A stretch of 64,000 nt of DNA from Pseudoclavibacter sp. 13-3 (GTDB lineage: Bacteria > Actinomycetota > Actinomycetes > Actinomycetales > Microbacteriaceae): assembly GCF_021168475.1 (NCBI RefSeq), contig NZ_JAJOZT010000002.1, forward strand, positions 1-64,000, in the 5' to 3' direction. Position 1 is the first letter of the stretch. Each line of letters begins with the position of its first letter. This document shows, in pieces, positions 53,256 through 61,290 of this stretch. A program made the translations under genes and the position numbers. The notes beneath the pieces were generated by a model. The model was not told the DNA's origin. It was given only the letters and a program-made list of their open reading frames with translations, and made no database searches.

Positions 53256-54911
53256 TCATCGACGACGAAGGCGACCCAGGACCCTGCCGACCGGGCGCAG
53301 CAGCGTGCCCAGCTCATCCACCCGAAGCAGGCGCAGCATGATGACGTAGACGACGCCCATGACGACGGCGAGCAGCACGCAGCTGATCACGGCGGTGACC
53401 TTCGAGGCGAGCGCGAAGCCGCCGGGAGCGAAGGCGCCGAGCAGGGCCATCAGCCCCACACCGACGGCGGCAGATGCCACAGCGCCGATCAGCAGCCGCA
53501 CGTGCACGCGCACGACGTGGCGACCGTCGATGCCGCCGAGTCGACGGCGCAGCAGCCAGAAGAGCACCACGGTGTCGAAGGCGATCGCGCAGCCGGCGAT
53601 CAACGCCTCGTAGAACACCACGGAGTGCGGGTCGCCCTGGGTGATCAGCCAGTAGCAGGGCAGCACCAGGACCATGCGCACCAGGGCGACGAAGAACGGG
53701 GTTCTGGTGTCGTCGAGGGCGTAGAAGGCGCGAATGGCGAAGAGGTCGGCGCTCACGACGATCAGAAAGGGCATCAGCACGAGCAGCACGCGGGCGAAGG
53801 CCTGATTCTGCGCGAAGTCGCCGGTGGTGAAGACGCGCGCCATCGGCATGACGGCGACGGTCATGGCGGCGGCGGCGAACACCGTGAGCACCCCGGTGTG
53901 GCGCAGGCTGGCCGAGAGGTCGCGTGTGAAGGCGGAGCGATCGTGCGACGCGGCGTGCTCGCTGAACCGGGTGAAGTAGACGGTGGCGATCGACACGGCG
54001 ATGATGCCGTGCGGCACCAGCTGCAGCAGACTGGCCGTCTCGAAGCTGGTGATGCCCATCAGCGTGGTGTCGCCGGGGGTGCGATACGGCTCGGTCGAGT
54101 TGGCCACGACGGTCTTCACGAAGGAGTGCACCCAGTCGAGCGCGACCATGCCCAGAATCCAGACGGCGGCCACGAACGTGGGTTTGAGCCCGGTGTGGCG
54201 CCACTGGAAGTCGGGCCGAAAGCTCAGGCCGGCCCGGCGCCACCAGGCGAACATGATCGCGGCCTGCAGCGCGACGCCGAGCGTCGCCGAGAGCCCCAGC
54301 GTCGAGATCATGCCGGGCGTCCAGTCACTGACCGGCGTGTTGCCCTGGGGGTCGGCGCTGAAGAGCCAGATGAAGATGACGAACCCGGCGATCGAGATGA
54401 CGTTGTTCAGCACCGGGGCCCAGGTGTACGGGCCGAAGACCTTGCGCGCGTTGTAGATGCCGCTGAGCAGCGCGTAGAGGCCGTAGAAGAAGACCTGTGG
54501 CATGCACCAGTACGTGAACGCCGTGGCGAGGGCGAGGTTGTCGCCGGTCCAGCCGCCGGTGAACGCCTTGGTGATCACGGGCGAGAGCAGCGTGAGCACC
54601 AGCGTCACCACGAGCAGCGCCGAGAGCACCAACGTCATGATCTTGTTGATGTAGCCGCGGCCGCCGTCTGCGCCGCGGGTCGCCTGCACGATCTGGGGCA
54701 CGAGCACGGCGGTGAGCACGCCGCCCGCGGTGAGCTGGTACAGCAGCGACGGAATCTGATTGCCCGTCATGAAGGCGTTGGACGCTGTCGTGCTGACGCC
54801 GAGGGCCGCCACGATGAGGAATGTGCGCACGAAGCCGAGCAGTCGTGACACGGCGGTGCCGAGGGCGAGCACGAGCGAGCTGCGCCCCACTGAGGCGGAT
54901 TCTGCGGTCAT
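53256..54911 (-). CDS. murJ: Lipid II flippase MurJ (MviN)
   Basis: The 551-residue protein has about fourteen membrane helices and MurJ stretches (SVGRSSLVLALGTAVSRLLG, AFMTGNQIPSLLYQLTAGGV, LVPQIVQ). MurJ flips lipid II across the membrane. It lacks the C-terminal pseudokinase and sugar-binding domains of M. tuberculosis MurJ, so FhaA would have to act another way here. I start at ATG 54911, overlapping the DUF6049 stop by four bases. Confidence 0.93.
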   Translation of the reverse strand: MTAESASVGRSSLVLALGTAVSRLLGFVRTFLIVAALGVSTTASNAFMTGNQIPSLLYQLTAGGVLTAVLVPQIVQATRGADGGRGYINKIMTLVLSALLVVTLVLTLLSPVITKAFTGGWTGDNLALATAFTYWCMPQVFFYGLYALLSGIYNARKVFGPYTWAPVLNNVISIAGFVIFIWLFSADPQGNTPVSDWTPGMISTLGLSATLGVALQAAIMFAWWRRAGLSFRPDFQWRHTGLKPTFVAAVWILGMVALDWVHSFVKTVVANSTEPYRTPGDTTLMGITSFETASLLQLVPHGIIAVSIATVYFTRFSEHAASHDRSAFTRDLSASLRHTGVLTVFAAAAMTVAVMPMARVFTTGDFAQNQAFARVLLVLMPFLIVVSADLFAIRAFYALDDTRTPFFVALVRMVLVLPCYWLITQGDPHSVVFYEALIAGCAIAFDTVVLFWLLRRRLGGIDGRHVVRVHVRLLIGAVASAAVGVGLMALLGAFAPGGFALASKVTAVISCVLLAVVMGVVYVIMLRLLRVDELGTLLRPVGRVLGRLRRR

Positions 54912-57070
54912 CGGGTCGGGGTCTCCGTTGTGTCGTCGGTCGAGAGTCGGTGTCGGCGCCGGATCAGGCTGCGCACGAGCCCGAAGCCGAAGAGCGCGGT
55001 GACGGCTGCGCCGGCGATGCCGAGGCCGATGCCCTCCCACTGCGCCTGGACGTCCATCGGCCGAGACACCGTCTCGCCGATCGCATCGCCGTGAACATTG
55101 GTGATGCCGATGTTCAGCACGACGCTGCCGTTGGCGATCGCCCGCACGGGCACCTGTGCGGTGGCCGCGCTGTGGGGATCGATCGTGAGACTGACCGGCG
55201 ACTTGGTCGTGATGCGGCCGCTGCTGGGAGAGATGTGCACCTGCACGGTCACCGGCTGCCCGGTGTCGTTGCGCACGGCCACGGGAATCTGCGAGCTGCC
55301 CGAGACCAGCGTCAGGTTGGTCGTCGAGGTGATCGCGACGGCACCGATCTGCGCGGCGCTGTCGGCAGCCTGGGCGGCGACGGTCTGGCTCCAGGCGTCG
55401 TCGCGACTCCAGCCGGCACCGCACAGCGATGCGGTCTGCTGCAGGAACGTGCTGCGCACGGTCTGGGGATCGGCTGAGATCGAGGCGAGACGATCGACCG
55501 ACGAGGATGCCTGGGCCAGGTCTCCCAGGGGGCTGAGGTCGTCCTGTTCGCCGGTCTGCGACGTGTCGAGGTCGGTCTGCGGCGCATCGTGCCCGTCGTT
55601 CTGATCGCTGCTGTCGCCGCCGTTCTGCGCGTCGTGGTGCGGGGTGATCTGAACCCCCGGCTGCAGCTGAACGCCGGCGCCGGCGACCGCTCTGAGCGCG
55701 TCGCCGGCCTGCTTGGCCTGCTGGCTCCAGCCGCGCGGCAGCACGGTCGTGACCGCTGAGAAGTCCTGTGTGGCCAGCCCGAGCGTCGTCGCCATCGCCG
55801 TGATGCGGTCGCGGTCGCGCTGCTGCTGGGTGCCGTCGCTCTCGAGGCTGTCGTGCAGAGCGTCGATGAGGTTGTGGTTCGCCCCGATCACCGGAGTGCC
55901 CTGCAGCCGGCGCAGGTTCACGTCGGCCGAGGTGTCCTGCAGTCGATCGGTGCCGATGATCAGCGGTCGCTGGCCGCTGACCAGATTGAGCCCTGAGCCG
56001 GCGAGGTCGCCCGAGGCCTGTGCGAGCACGAGGGGCTGATCGGTGCTGCCAGCCGCACCGTTGCCGAGCAGGTCGTCGCCGATCTGCGACACACCGGCCG
56101 CCGAGAGGGCCTGCACGTCGGCATCGCCCCAGAGAAGGGGCATGATGCCTGAGAAGGCCTCGAGCCGCTGTTTCCAGGCCAGGGCGTCGGGCGGGGCGCT
56201 CTCGCCCAGCACCGTGATGCTGGTGAGAATCTTGGGATCGACCGCCAGCTGCACGTTCAGCGAGTCGAGGGCGTCGAGCTGCGTGGTGAGATCGCCGTCG
56301 GCATCGGTGAGCTGTGCCAGCTGGTCGGCGGTGTAGAAGCGACCGGTTGTTGCAGGCCCGGTGATCGGCACGATGACGTTGAGCGGCCGTACATCGCTCT
56401 GCGAGACGTTCCAGGCGAGTGTGCTCTGCTGCCAGACGCTGTCGCTGCTGTTCGAGGTGAGACGCACAGCGTAGCCGAGCACGCCTTTGTCGTCGGCGAA
56501 CTGCCAGGTGGGCAGGCGATCGGCGTCGCCCTCGAAGGTCACGGTCGCACTTGCGCCCGGCTCGATGGTCTGCACGGGTCGCCCGCCGACCTTCGTGGCA
56601 CGGCCGCCCAGCCCGGTCGTGCTCGCGATGTCGTACCAGTCGCGCACCTGCGTGGTGGTGGTCATCAGGCGGTTGCCCAAGTAGAACTCGACCATCGCAG
56701 ACACCAGGGGCTCATCACCGCTGTTCGTCACCGTCGCCGTGATGCTCAACGGGGTGTGCGCGTCGAGCACACGTGGCGGGCGGTCGATGCTCAGCTGCAC
56801 GTCGCTGGCCGAGATCCGGGTGGGCTGCACTGCGGATCGGTCTCGTGCGGCAGATGTGCCGGCGGACGCCGTGGTGACGTGCGCTGACATGTCGGCAGCC
56901 GGCGCGGCGGCTGCGTCGTGCGTCGCGGGCGCGGTCGTCGCGAACAGGAGGGCGCCGGAGAGCAGGATGCCGCCCGCGGCGCTCAGGCGACGCGCGCACG
57001 GTGTCATCGGCGTCGACCGGTGGAGCGCAGAGGGTCCACCAGCCGAGCGGCTGTGACGTTCTGCGTGCAT
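54908..57070 (-). CDS. DUF6049 envelope protein, unknown function
   Basis: The 720-residue protein has an N-terminal signal (GILLSGALLFATTAPATHDA), a large extracytoplasmic region with Ig-like segments (PLSITATVTNSGDEPLVSAM, near the C-terminus RITTKSPVSLTIDPHSA) and a C-terminal membrane helix (GIAGAAVTALFGFGLVRSLI) with a short basic tail. DUF6049 proteins lie between cca and murJ across actinobacteria. Their function is unknown; the coupling to murJ hints at envelope assembly. I use ATG 57070 (GAAGGG); ATG 57007 is possible. Confidence 0.85.
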   Translation of the reverse strand: MHAERHSRSAGGPSALHRSTPMTPCARRLSAAGGILLSGALLFATTAPATHDAAAAPAADMSAHVTTASAGTSAARDRSAVQPTRISASDVQLSIDRPPRVLDAHTPLSITATVTNSGDEPLVSAMVEFYLGNRLMTTTTQVRDWYDIASTTGLGGRATKVGGRPVQTIEPGASATVTFEGDADRLPTWQFADDKGVLGYAVRLTSNSSDSVWQQSTLAWNVSQSDVRPLNVIVPITGPATTGRFYTADQLAQLTDADGDLTTQLDALDSLNVQLAVDPKILTSITVLGESAPPDALAWKQRLEAFSGIMPLLWGDADVQALSAAGVSQIGDDLLGNGAAGSTDQPLVLAQASGDLAGSGLNLVSGQRPLIIGTDRLQDTSADVNLRRLQGTPVIGANHNLIDALHDSLESDGTQQQRDRDRITAMATTLGLATQDFSAVTTVLPRGWSQQAKQAGDALRAVAGAGVQLQPGVQITPHHDAQNGGDSSDQNDGHDAPQTDLDTSQTGEQDDLSPLGDLAQASSSVDRLASISADPQTVRSTFLQQTASLCGAGWSRDDAWSQTVAAQAADSAAQIGAVAITSTTNLTLVSGSSQIPVAVRNDTGQPVTVQVHISPSSGRITTKSPVSLTIDPHSAATAQVPVRAIANGSVVLNIGITNVHGDAIGETVSRPMDVQAQWEGIGLGIAGAAVTALFGFGLVRSLIRRRHRLSTDDTTETPTR

Positions 57071-57155
57071 GAGTACCCTTCGAATTGTGCGTGTCTACTC
57101 TACCGGCGCGAGCGCCGGGCCGATTCCGGGCGGGCTGTGGGAAGATTGTCAGGAT

Positions 57156-58607
57156 ATGAACGAGAACGAGCAGGCCGAGTCAGCACAGCAGCCGAAGAGC
57201 ATCGTCGAGGCGATGGGATCGATGCATCGGGTGCTCGACTCTCCGACGCTCGAGCGTCTCGGGCGCGCCTTCGACAGAGCCGGCTTCGAGCTCTCACTGG
57301 TCGGCGGCTCCGTGCGTGACGCGCTGCTCGGCCATCATGGAGTCGATCTCGACTTCACCACGAGCGCGAGCCCGGACGAGGCGCTCGCCGTGCTGAAGCC
57401 GCTCGCGACGGCGCACTGGGACATCGGCCGGGCCTTCGGCACGGTGGGGGCGCGCATCGACGGTCAGCAGGTCGAGGTCACCACCTACCGGGCCGACTCC
57501 TATGATCACCAGACCCGCAAGCCGACCGTGGAGTTCGGCGACAACCTCGAAGACGATCTGAAACGGCGAGACTTCACCGTCAACGCGATCGCGGTGCGTC
57601 TGCCGGCACGAGCCGTGGTCGATCCCTTCGGTGGCGTGAGCGATCTGCTCGCCGGCGTGCTGCGCACTCCCGGCCCCGCGGCCGTCTCATTCGCAGACGA
57701 TCCGCTGCGCATCATGCGGCTGGCCCGCTTCGTGGCCCAGCTGGGGTTCACCGTCGATCCCGAGACCTATGACGCTGCAGCCGAGCGCTCGGCCACGATC
57801 ACGATGATCTCTACCGAGCGCGTGCGCGACGAGCTGGTCAAGCTGATGCTCTCGCAAGACCCGATCAGCGGACTGCGCCTGCTGGTCGACACCGGGGTCG
57901 CCGACCATGTGCTGCCCGAGCTGCCGGCTCTGCGCCTTGAGACTGACGAGCACCATCACCACAAAGACGTCTACGAGCACTCGCTCACCGTGCTGCGTCA
58001 GGCCATCGACCTCGAAGGCGATCAGCCCGACCTGGTGCTGCGCATCGCGGCGCTGCTGCACGACATCGGCAAGCCGGCGACGCGTCGCCTCGAGCCCGGT
58101 GGCGTGGTGACCTTTCACAACCACGATCTGGTGGGTGCGCGTCTGGCGACCAAGCGTCTCAAGGCGCTGCGCTTCGAGAAAGACGTGATCAAGCCGGTCG
58201 CTCGGCTGATCGAGCTGCACATGCGCTTCTTCGGCTACGGCGAGCAGGAGTGGTCGGATGCCGCGGTGCGGCGCTACGTCCGCGACGCCGGCCCGCTGCT
58301 GCAGCGTCTGCACTGTCTGACACGAGCCGACATGACCACGCGCAACCAGCGCAAGGCGGCTCGGCTGCGAGCGGCCTACGACGAGCTGGAGTGGCGCATC
58401 GAGTACCTGACTGAGCAGGAGGAGCTCGCAGCCGTACGCCCGGAGCTCGACGGCGAGCAGATCATGAACGTGTTGGGCGTCGAGCCGGGACCTGTCGTGG
58501 GCAAGGCCTATAAGTTTCTGCTCGACCTGCGCCTCGACGAAGGGCCTTTGGGCGTCGACGAGGCCACGAAGCGGCTGCTGGCCTGGTGGGCCGAGCAGCA
58601 GAGCTGA
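57156..58607 (+). CDS. cca: CCA tRNA nucleotidyltransferase
   Basis: The 483-residue enzyme has the nucleotidyltransferase motifs GGSVRDALLG and VDLDFTTSA, the RRDFTVNAIAV stretch, RIMRLARFVAQLGF, and an HD domain (LLHDIGKPATRR, HNHDLVGA). It adds or repairs CCA at tRNA 3' ends; tRNA-Leu and tRNA-Ala here depend on it. I start at ATG 57156. It is divergent from the DUF6049-murJ pair. Confidence 0.94.
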   Translation: MNENEQAESAQQPKSIVEAMGSMHRVLDSPTLERLGRAFDRAGFELSLVGGSVRDALLGHHGVDLDFTTSASPDEALAVLKPLATAHWDIGRAFGTVGARIDGQQVEVTTYRADSYDHQTRKPTVEFGDNLEDDLKRRDFTVNAIAVRLPARAVVDPFGGVSDLLAGVLRTPGPAAVSFADDPLRIMRLARFVAQLGFTVDPETYDAAAERSATITMISTERVRDELVKLMLSQDPISGLRLLVDTGVADHVLPELPALRLETDEHHHHKDVYEHSLTVLRQAIDLEGDQPDLVLRIAALLHDIGKPATRRLEPGGVVTFHNHDLVGARLATKRLKALRFEKDVIKPVARLIELHMRFFGYGEQEWSDAAVRRYVRDAGPLLQRLHCLTRADMTTRNQRKAARLRAAYDELEWRIEYLTEQEELAAVRPELDGEQIMNVLGVEPGPVVGKAYKFLLDLRLDEGPLGVDEATKRLLAWWAEQQS

Positions 58608-58632
58608 GTCTCAGCGCCGTGGTGTGCAGGTG

Positions 58633-58695
58633 AGAAGGCCCTGCGGCTGCCGCCGAACCGCATCGCGCGGTGGGGCAGCAGCCGCAGGGCCTTCT
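58633..58695. terminator. Strong bidirectional terminator after cca
   Basis: An 18-bp perfect stem (AGAAGGCCCTGCGGCTGC at 58633-58650 with 58678-58695) with a 27-nt loop lies between two convergent genes. Confidence 0.85.
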
Positions 58696-58714
58696 ACTGT
58701 GTCGAAGCGAAGGC

Positions 58715-59125
58715 TCAGTCGCCGATGACTTCGGTGAGGTGCTGGATGGCGGCCTCGAGCAGGCGCACGGCCTCTTCTGAGGCGGCCACAGAGGTCTTGA
58801 TCTCGTCGGCGTCGAGCTCGGCACCGCGAGCGATCTGCTCGGCGTTGATCGCAGCGGCGGCGTCGAGCTGGGCGCGCAGCGTGGCGGGGTGAATGTTGGT
58901 CACGCGCATGATCGTCTCGATCGCGGTGCGCGAGATCGTCGAGGTCAGCGTTGATACCGAGAGACGGCGCCACTGCGCAGGCTCGGTGCCGGTCTCGGCG
59001 GCGAGCAGGGCGGCGTCGGCGGCCTTCTGCAGTGCGTCGCTGACGTCCTGCAGCTTCTGCACGCTGATGCCCGAGAACTCCTCGGGAAGTTCGATGCTGG
59101 AAAGGTCAGCCTTCTTGGCGGCCAT
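58715..59125 (-). CDS. Helical protein of unknown function
   Basis: The 136-residue protein starts at ATG 59125, seven bases after AAGGAGC. It is mostly predicted helix, Ala/Glu-rich, with no membrane segment or Cys residues (DVSDALQKAADAALLAAETG, VAASEEAVRLLEAAIQHLTE). I do not recognise a family. It stands alone between the cca terminator and mycoredoxin and is presumably cytoplasmic. The 59126-59274 gap upstream shows nothing. Confidence 0.72.
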   Translation of the reverse strand: MAAKKADLSSIELPEEFSGISVQKLQDVSDALQKAADAALLAAETGTEPAQWRRLSVSTLTSTISRTAIETIMRVTNIHPATLRAQLDAAAAINAEQIARGAELDADEIKTSVAASEEAVRLLEAAIQHLTEVIGD

Positions 59126-59274
59126 ATGAGCTCCTTTGCGTCAATATCTTCTGGCTCAGACGGACCGGCGTCGGCGAGGCGGTCCAGTGACGATCTTACG
59201 TCGCGCGATCGGGCAGCACGAATTGGCCGCGCAAGGCGGGGGCGACCACGGCATCCGCCGCAGAGCGAGACCGG

Positions 59275-59538
59275 TTATGCGGCGCCCAGCCGCTCGCGCA
59301 CCTGGGCGAGCGAGGGATTCGTCGCCGCGGTGCCGTCGGCGAAGAGCAGTGTCGGCACGGTCTGGTCGCCGCCGTTCACTCTGCTGACGATCTCGGCCGC
59401 GTCGGGGTGCTGCTCGATGTCGACCTCTTCGAACGGCACCTCGGCGCGCTGCAGCTGCGTCTTGAGGTTGCGGCAGTACCCGCACCATGGCGTGGTGAAC
59501 ATCGTGACATGCCCCGATTGAGGCTGGTATGCGGTCAT
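59275..59538 (-). CDS. mrx1: Mycoredoxin (glutaredoxin-like)
   Basis: The 87-residue protein has CGYC (Cys19, Cys22) in TMFTTPWCGYCRNLK, the EVDIEQHPDAAEIVSRVNGG stretch and QTVPTLLFADG with cis-Pro, like actinobacterial mycoredoxin-1. Mrx1 reduces protein-mycothiol mixed disulfides, so the organism probably makes mycothiol. I start at ATG 59538. Confidence 0.88.
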   Translation of the reverse strand: MTAYQPQSGHVTMFTTPWCGYCRNLKTQLQRAEVPFEEVDIEQHPDAAEIVSRVNGGDQTVPTLLFADGTAATNPSLAQVRERLGAA

Positions 59539-59618
59539 GTCGACGATTCTGTCACCTTCGTGGCGCGCCTGCTGTGGCCACGCTGCGTGGTGCGGGTCTG
59601 GCCGCGTCGGGGGATGCC

Positions 59619-61094
59619 TCAGTCGCGCCTCGTCGACGTGTCGGCCTGGTCGGCGGGCACGTCGTTGTTCGTGCCGGGCACCCGCTCGGTGCGAGGCGTG
59701 ATGTCGATGCCCGCCTCGGCCAGTTCGGTCTTGTTGCCGCTGATGCGGTTGCGCATGAAGAGGTAGACGACCGCGAGCAGCACGAACCAGATCGGGGTGA
59801 CGATGAGCGCCTGGAGCGTGTCCTGCTCCTGCGTCAGGGCCCAGATCAGGAACACGAAGAAGACGAACACGGCGATCACGCTGACGATGCCGCCAGGCAG
59901 CCTGTACGTCGACTTCTCGTGCAGCTCGGGGCGCTTGCGCCGGTAGGCGAGATAGCTGCACATGATGATCGTCCAGACGAAGATGAAGAGCACTGACGAG
60001 ATGGTCGTGATCATCGTGAACGCACCGATGACCGAGTCGCCTGCGTAGAGCAGCACGATGCCTGCGAGCAGGAAGGTGCATGAGAAGAAGAGCGCGTTCC
60101 TCGGCACATGACGCTTGCTCAGGGCGCTGAGCCAGAAGGGGGCGTGACCCTGAGTGGCGAGGCCGTAGACCATGCGCGAGGTGGAGTAGATGCCGCTGTT
60201 CGCCGATGACGCGGCCGAGGTGAGCACGACCAGGTTGACGACGTGTGCGGCGATGCCGATGCCGGCCATCGCGAACATGTTGACGAAGGGCGACTGGGAC
60301 GGGTCGATCTTGTTCCACGGGTTCACCGTCAGAATCACGAACAGCGAGCCCAGGTAGAACAGCACGATGCGCCAGGGAATCGAGTTGATGGCCTTCGGCA
60401 GCGTCTTCTGCGGGTTCTGGGTCTCAGCTGCCGCGGTGCCGACCAGCTCGATGCCCACGAAGGCGAACACGGCGATCTGGAATCCGGCGACGAAGCCCCA
60501 GAAGCCGGTCGGGAAGAAGCCGCCCTCGTCCCACAGGTGCGTGATCGAGGCGGTGTCGCCCGATGGCGTCTGGAACTGCGTCAGCAGCATGATGACACCG
60601 ACGACGACGAGTGCGGCGATGGCGATGATCTTGATCAGCGCGAACCAGAACTCGATCTCACCGAAGTTGCGCACTGTCGGCAGATTGAGGGCCAGAAGCA
60701 GGGCGATCAGCAGGATCGCAGGCACCCAGAGCGGGATGTTCGGGAACCAGAAACGGGTGTAGCCGGTGATCGCGATGACGTCGGCGACGCCGGTGACGAC
60801 CCAGCACAGCCAGTAGGTCCAGCCGGTGAAGAAGGTCGCCCATGGCCCCAAGAGGTCACCGGCGAAGTCGGCGAACGACCGATAGTTCAGGTTCGAGAGC
60901 AGCAGCTCGCCGAGTGCGCGCATCACGAAGAACAGCATTGTTCCGATGATCGCGTAGACGAGCAGGATGCTCGGGCCTGCCAGTGAGATGGTCTTTCCGC
61001 TGCCCATGAACAGGCCCGTGCCGATGGCACCGCCGATGGCGATGAGCTGCAGGTGCCTGTTCTGTAGGTTGCGTTCGAGTGTTGGTTTGCTCAT
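59619..61094 (-). CDS. cycA: D-serine/D-alanine/glycine permease
   Basis: The 491-residue APC permease matches E. coli CycA over most of its length: RNLQNRHLQLIAIGGAIGTG, FMGSGKTISLAGPSILLVYA, ELLLSNLNYRSFADFAGDLL, GFQIAVFAFVGIELVGTAAA. It has twelve predicted membrane helices and a hydrophilic C-terminal tail with Thr/Asp-rich sequence. It imports D-alanine, D-serine and glycine. Confidence 0.93.
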   Translation of the reverse strand: MSKPTLERNLQNRHLQLIAIGGAIGTGLFMGSGKTISLAGPSILLVYAIIGTMLFFVMRALGELLLSNLNYRSFADFAGDLLGPWATFFTGWTYWLCWVVTGVADVIAITGYTRFWFPNIPLWVPAILLIALLLALNLPTVRNFGEIEFWFALIKIIAIAALVVVGVIMLLTQFQTPSGDTASITHLWDEGGFFPTGFWGFVAGFQIAVFAFVGIELVGTAAAETQNPQKTLPKAINSIPWRIVLFYLGSLFVILTVNPWNKIDPSQSPFVNMFAMAGIGIAAHVVNLVVLTSAASSANSGIYSTSRMVYGLATQGHAPFWLSALSKRHVPRNALFFSCTFLLAGIVLLYAGDSVIGAFTMITTISSVLFIFVWTIIMCSYLAYRRKRPELHEKSTYRLPGGIVSVIAVFVFFVFLIWALTQEQDTLQALIVTPIWFVLLAVVYLFMRNRISGNKTELAEAGIDITPRTERVPGTNNDVPADQADTSTRRD

Positions 61095-61127
61095 GGAGCG
61101 CGAGTCTAGTCCACATACGATTCATAA

Positions 61128-61141
61128 GTTTCGCGTGAAAC
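61128..61141. promoter_or_regulatory. Degenerate parS-like site
   Basis: GTTTCGCGTGAAAC differs from the parS core at one base (A to G), 34 bp from a perfect site. Confidence 0.5.
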
Positions 61142-61161
61142 ACGTTGGTAACAGAGGTCGT

Positions 61162-61177
61162 TGTTTCACGTGAAACA
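61162..61177. promoter_or_regulatory. parS: parS site 4
   Basis: TGTTTCACGTGAAACA, a perfect match, between divergent cycA and the LRV-propeller gene, about 12 kb from parB. Confidence 0.95.
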
Positions 61178-61227
61178 TTGCACCGGCATGGGGAATGCGC
61201 ACCATCACCTGTGTCGCAGGGGCATCC

Positions 61228-61233
61228 TATGAT
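61228..61233 (+). promoter_or_regulatory. Putative -10 for the LRV-propeller gene
   Basis: TATGAT at 61228-61233 is a near-perfect -10; -35 is poor. It lies 57 bp before the ATG at 61291. Confidence 0.4.
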
Positions 61234-61290
61234 TGGCGAAGGAGGAAGCGCCATGACAGATGCTGTCGCGACGCCTGCAGAGGGGGAGAC

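Noticed and set aside
54912-55424. Upstream extension of murJ to 55424
   Set aside because: The extension is Arg-rich, lacks membrane segments, and overlaps the DUF6049 gene; ATG 54911 coincides with the standard MurJ start.
59539-60318. In-frame extension upstream of mycoredoxin
   Set aside because: It lies inside cycA in another frame and is His/Arg-rich; mycoredoxin homology starts at ATG 59538.
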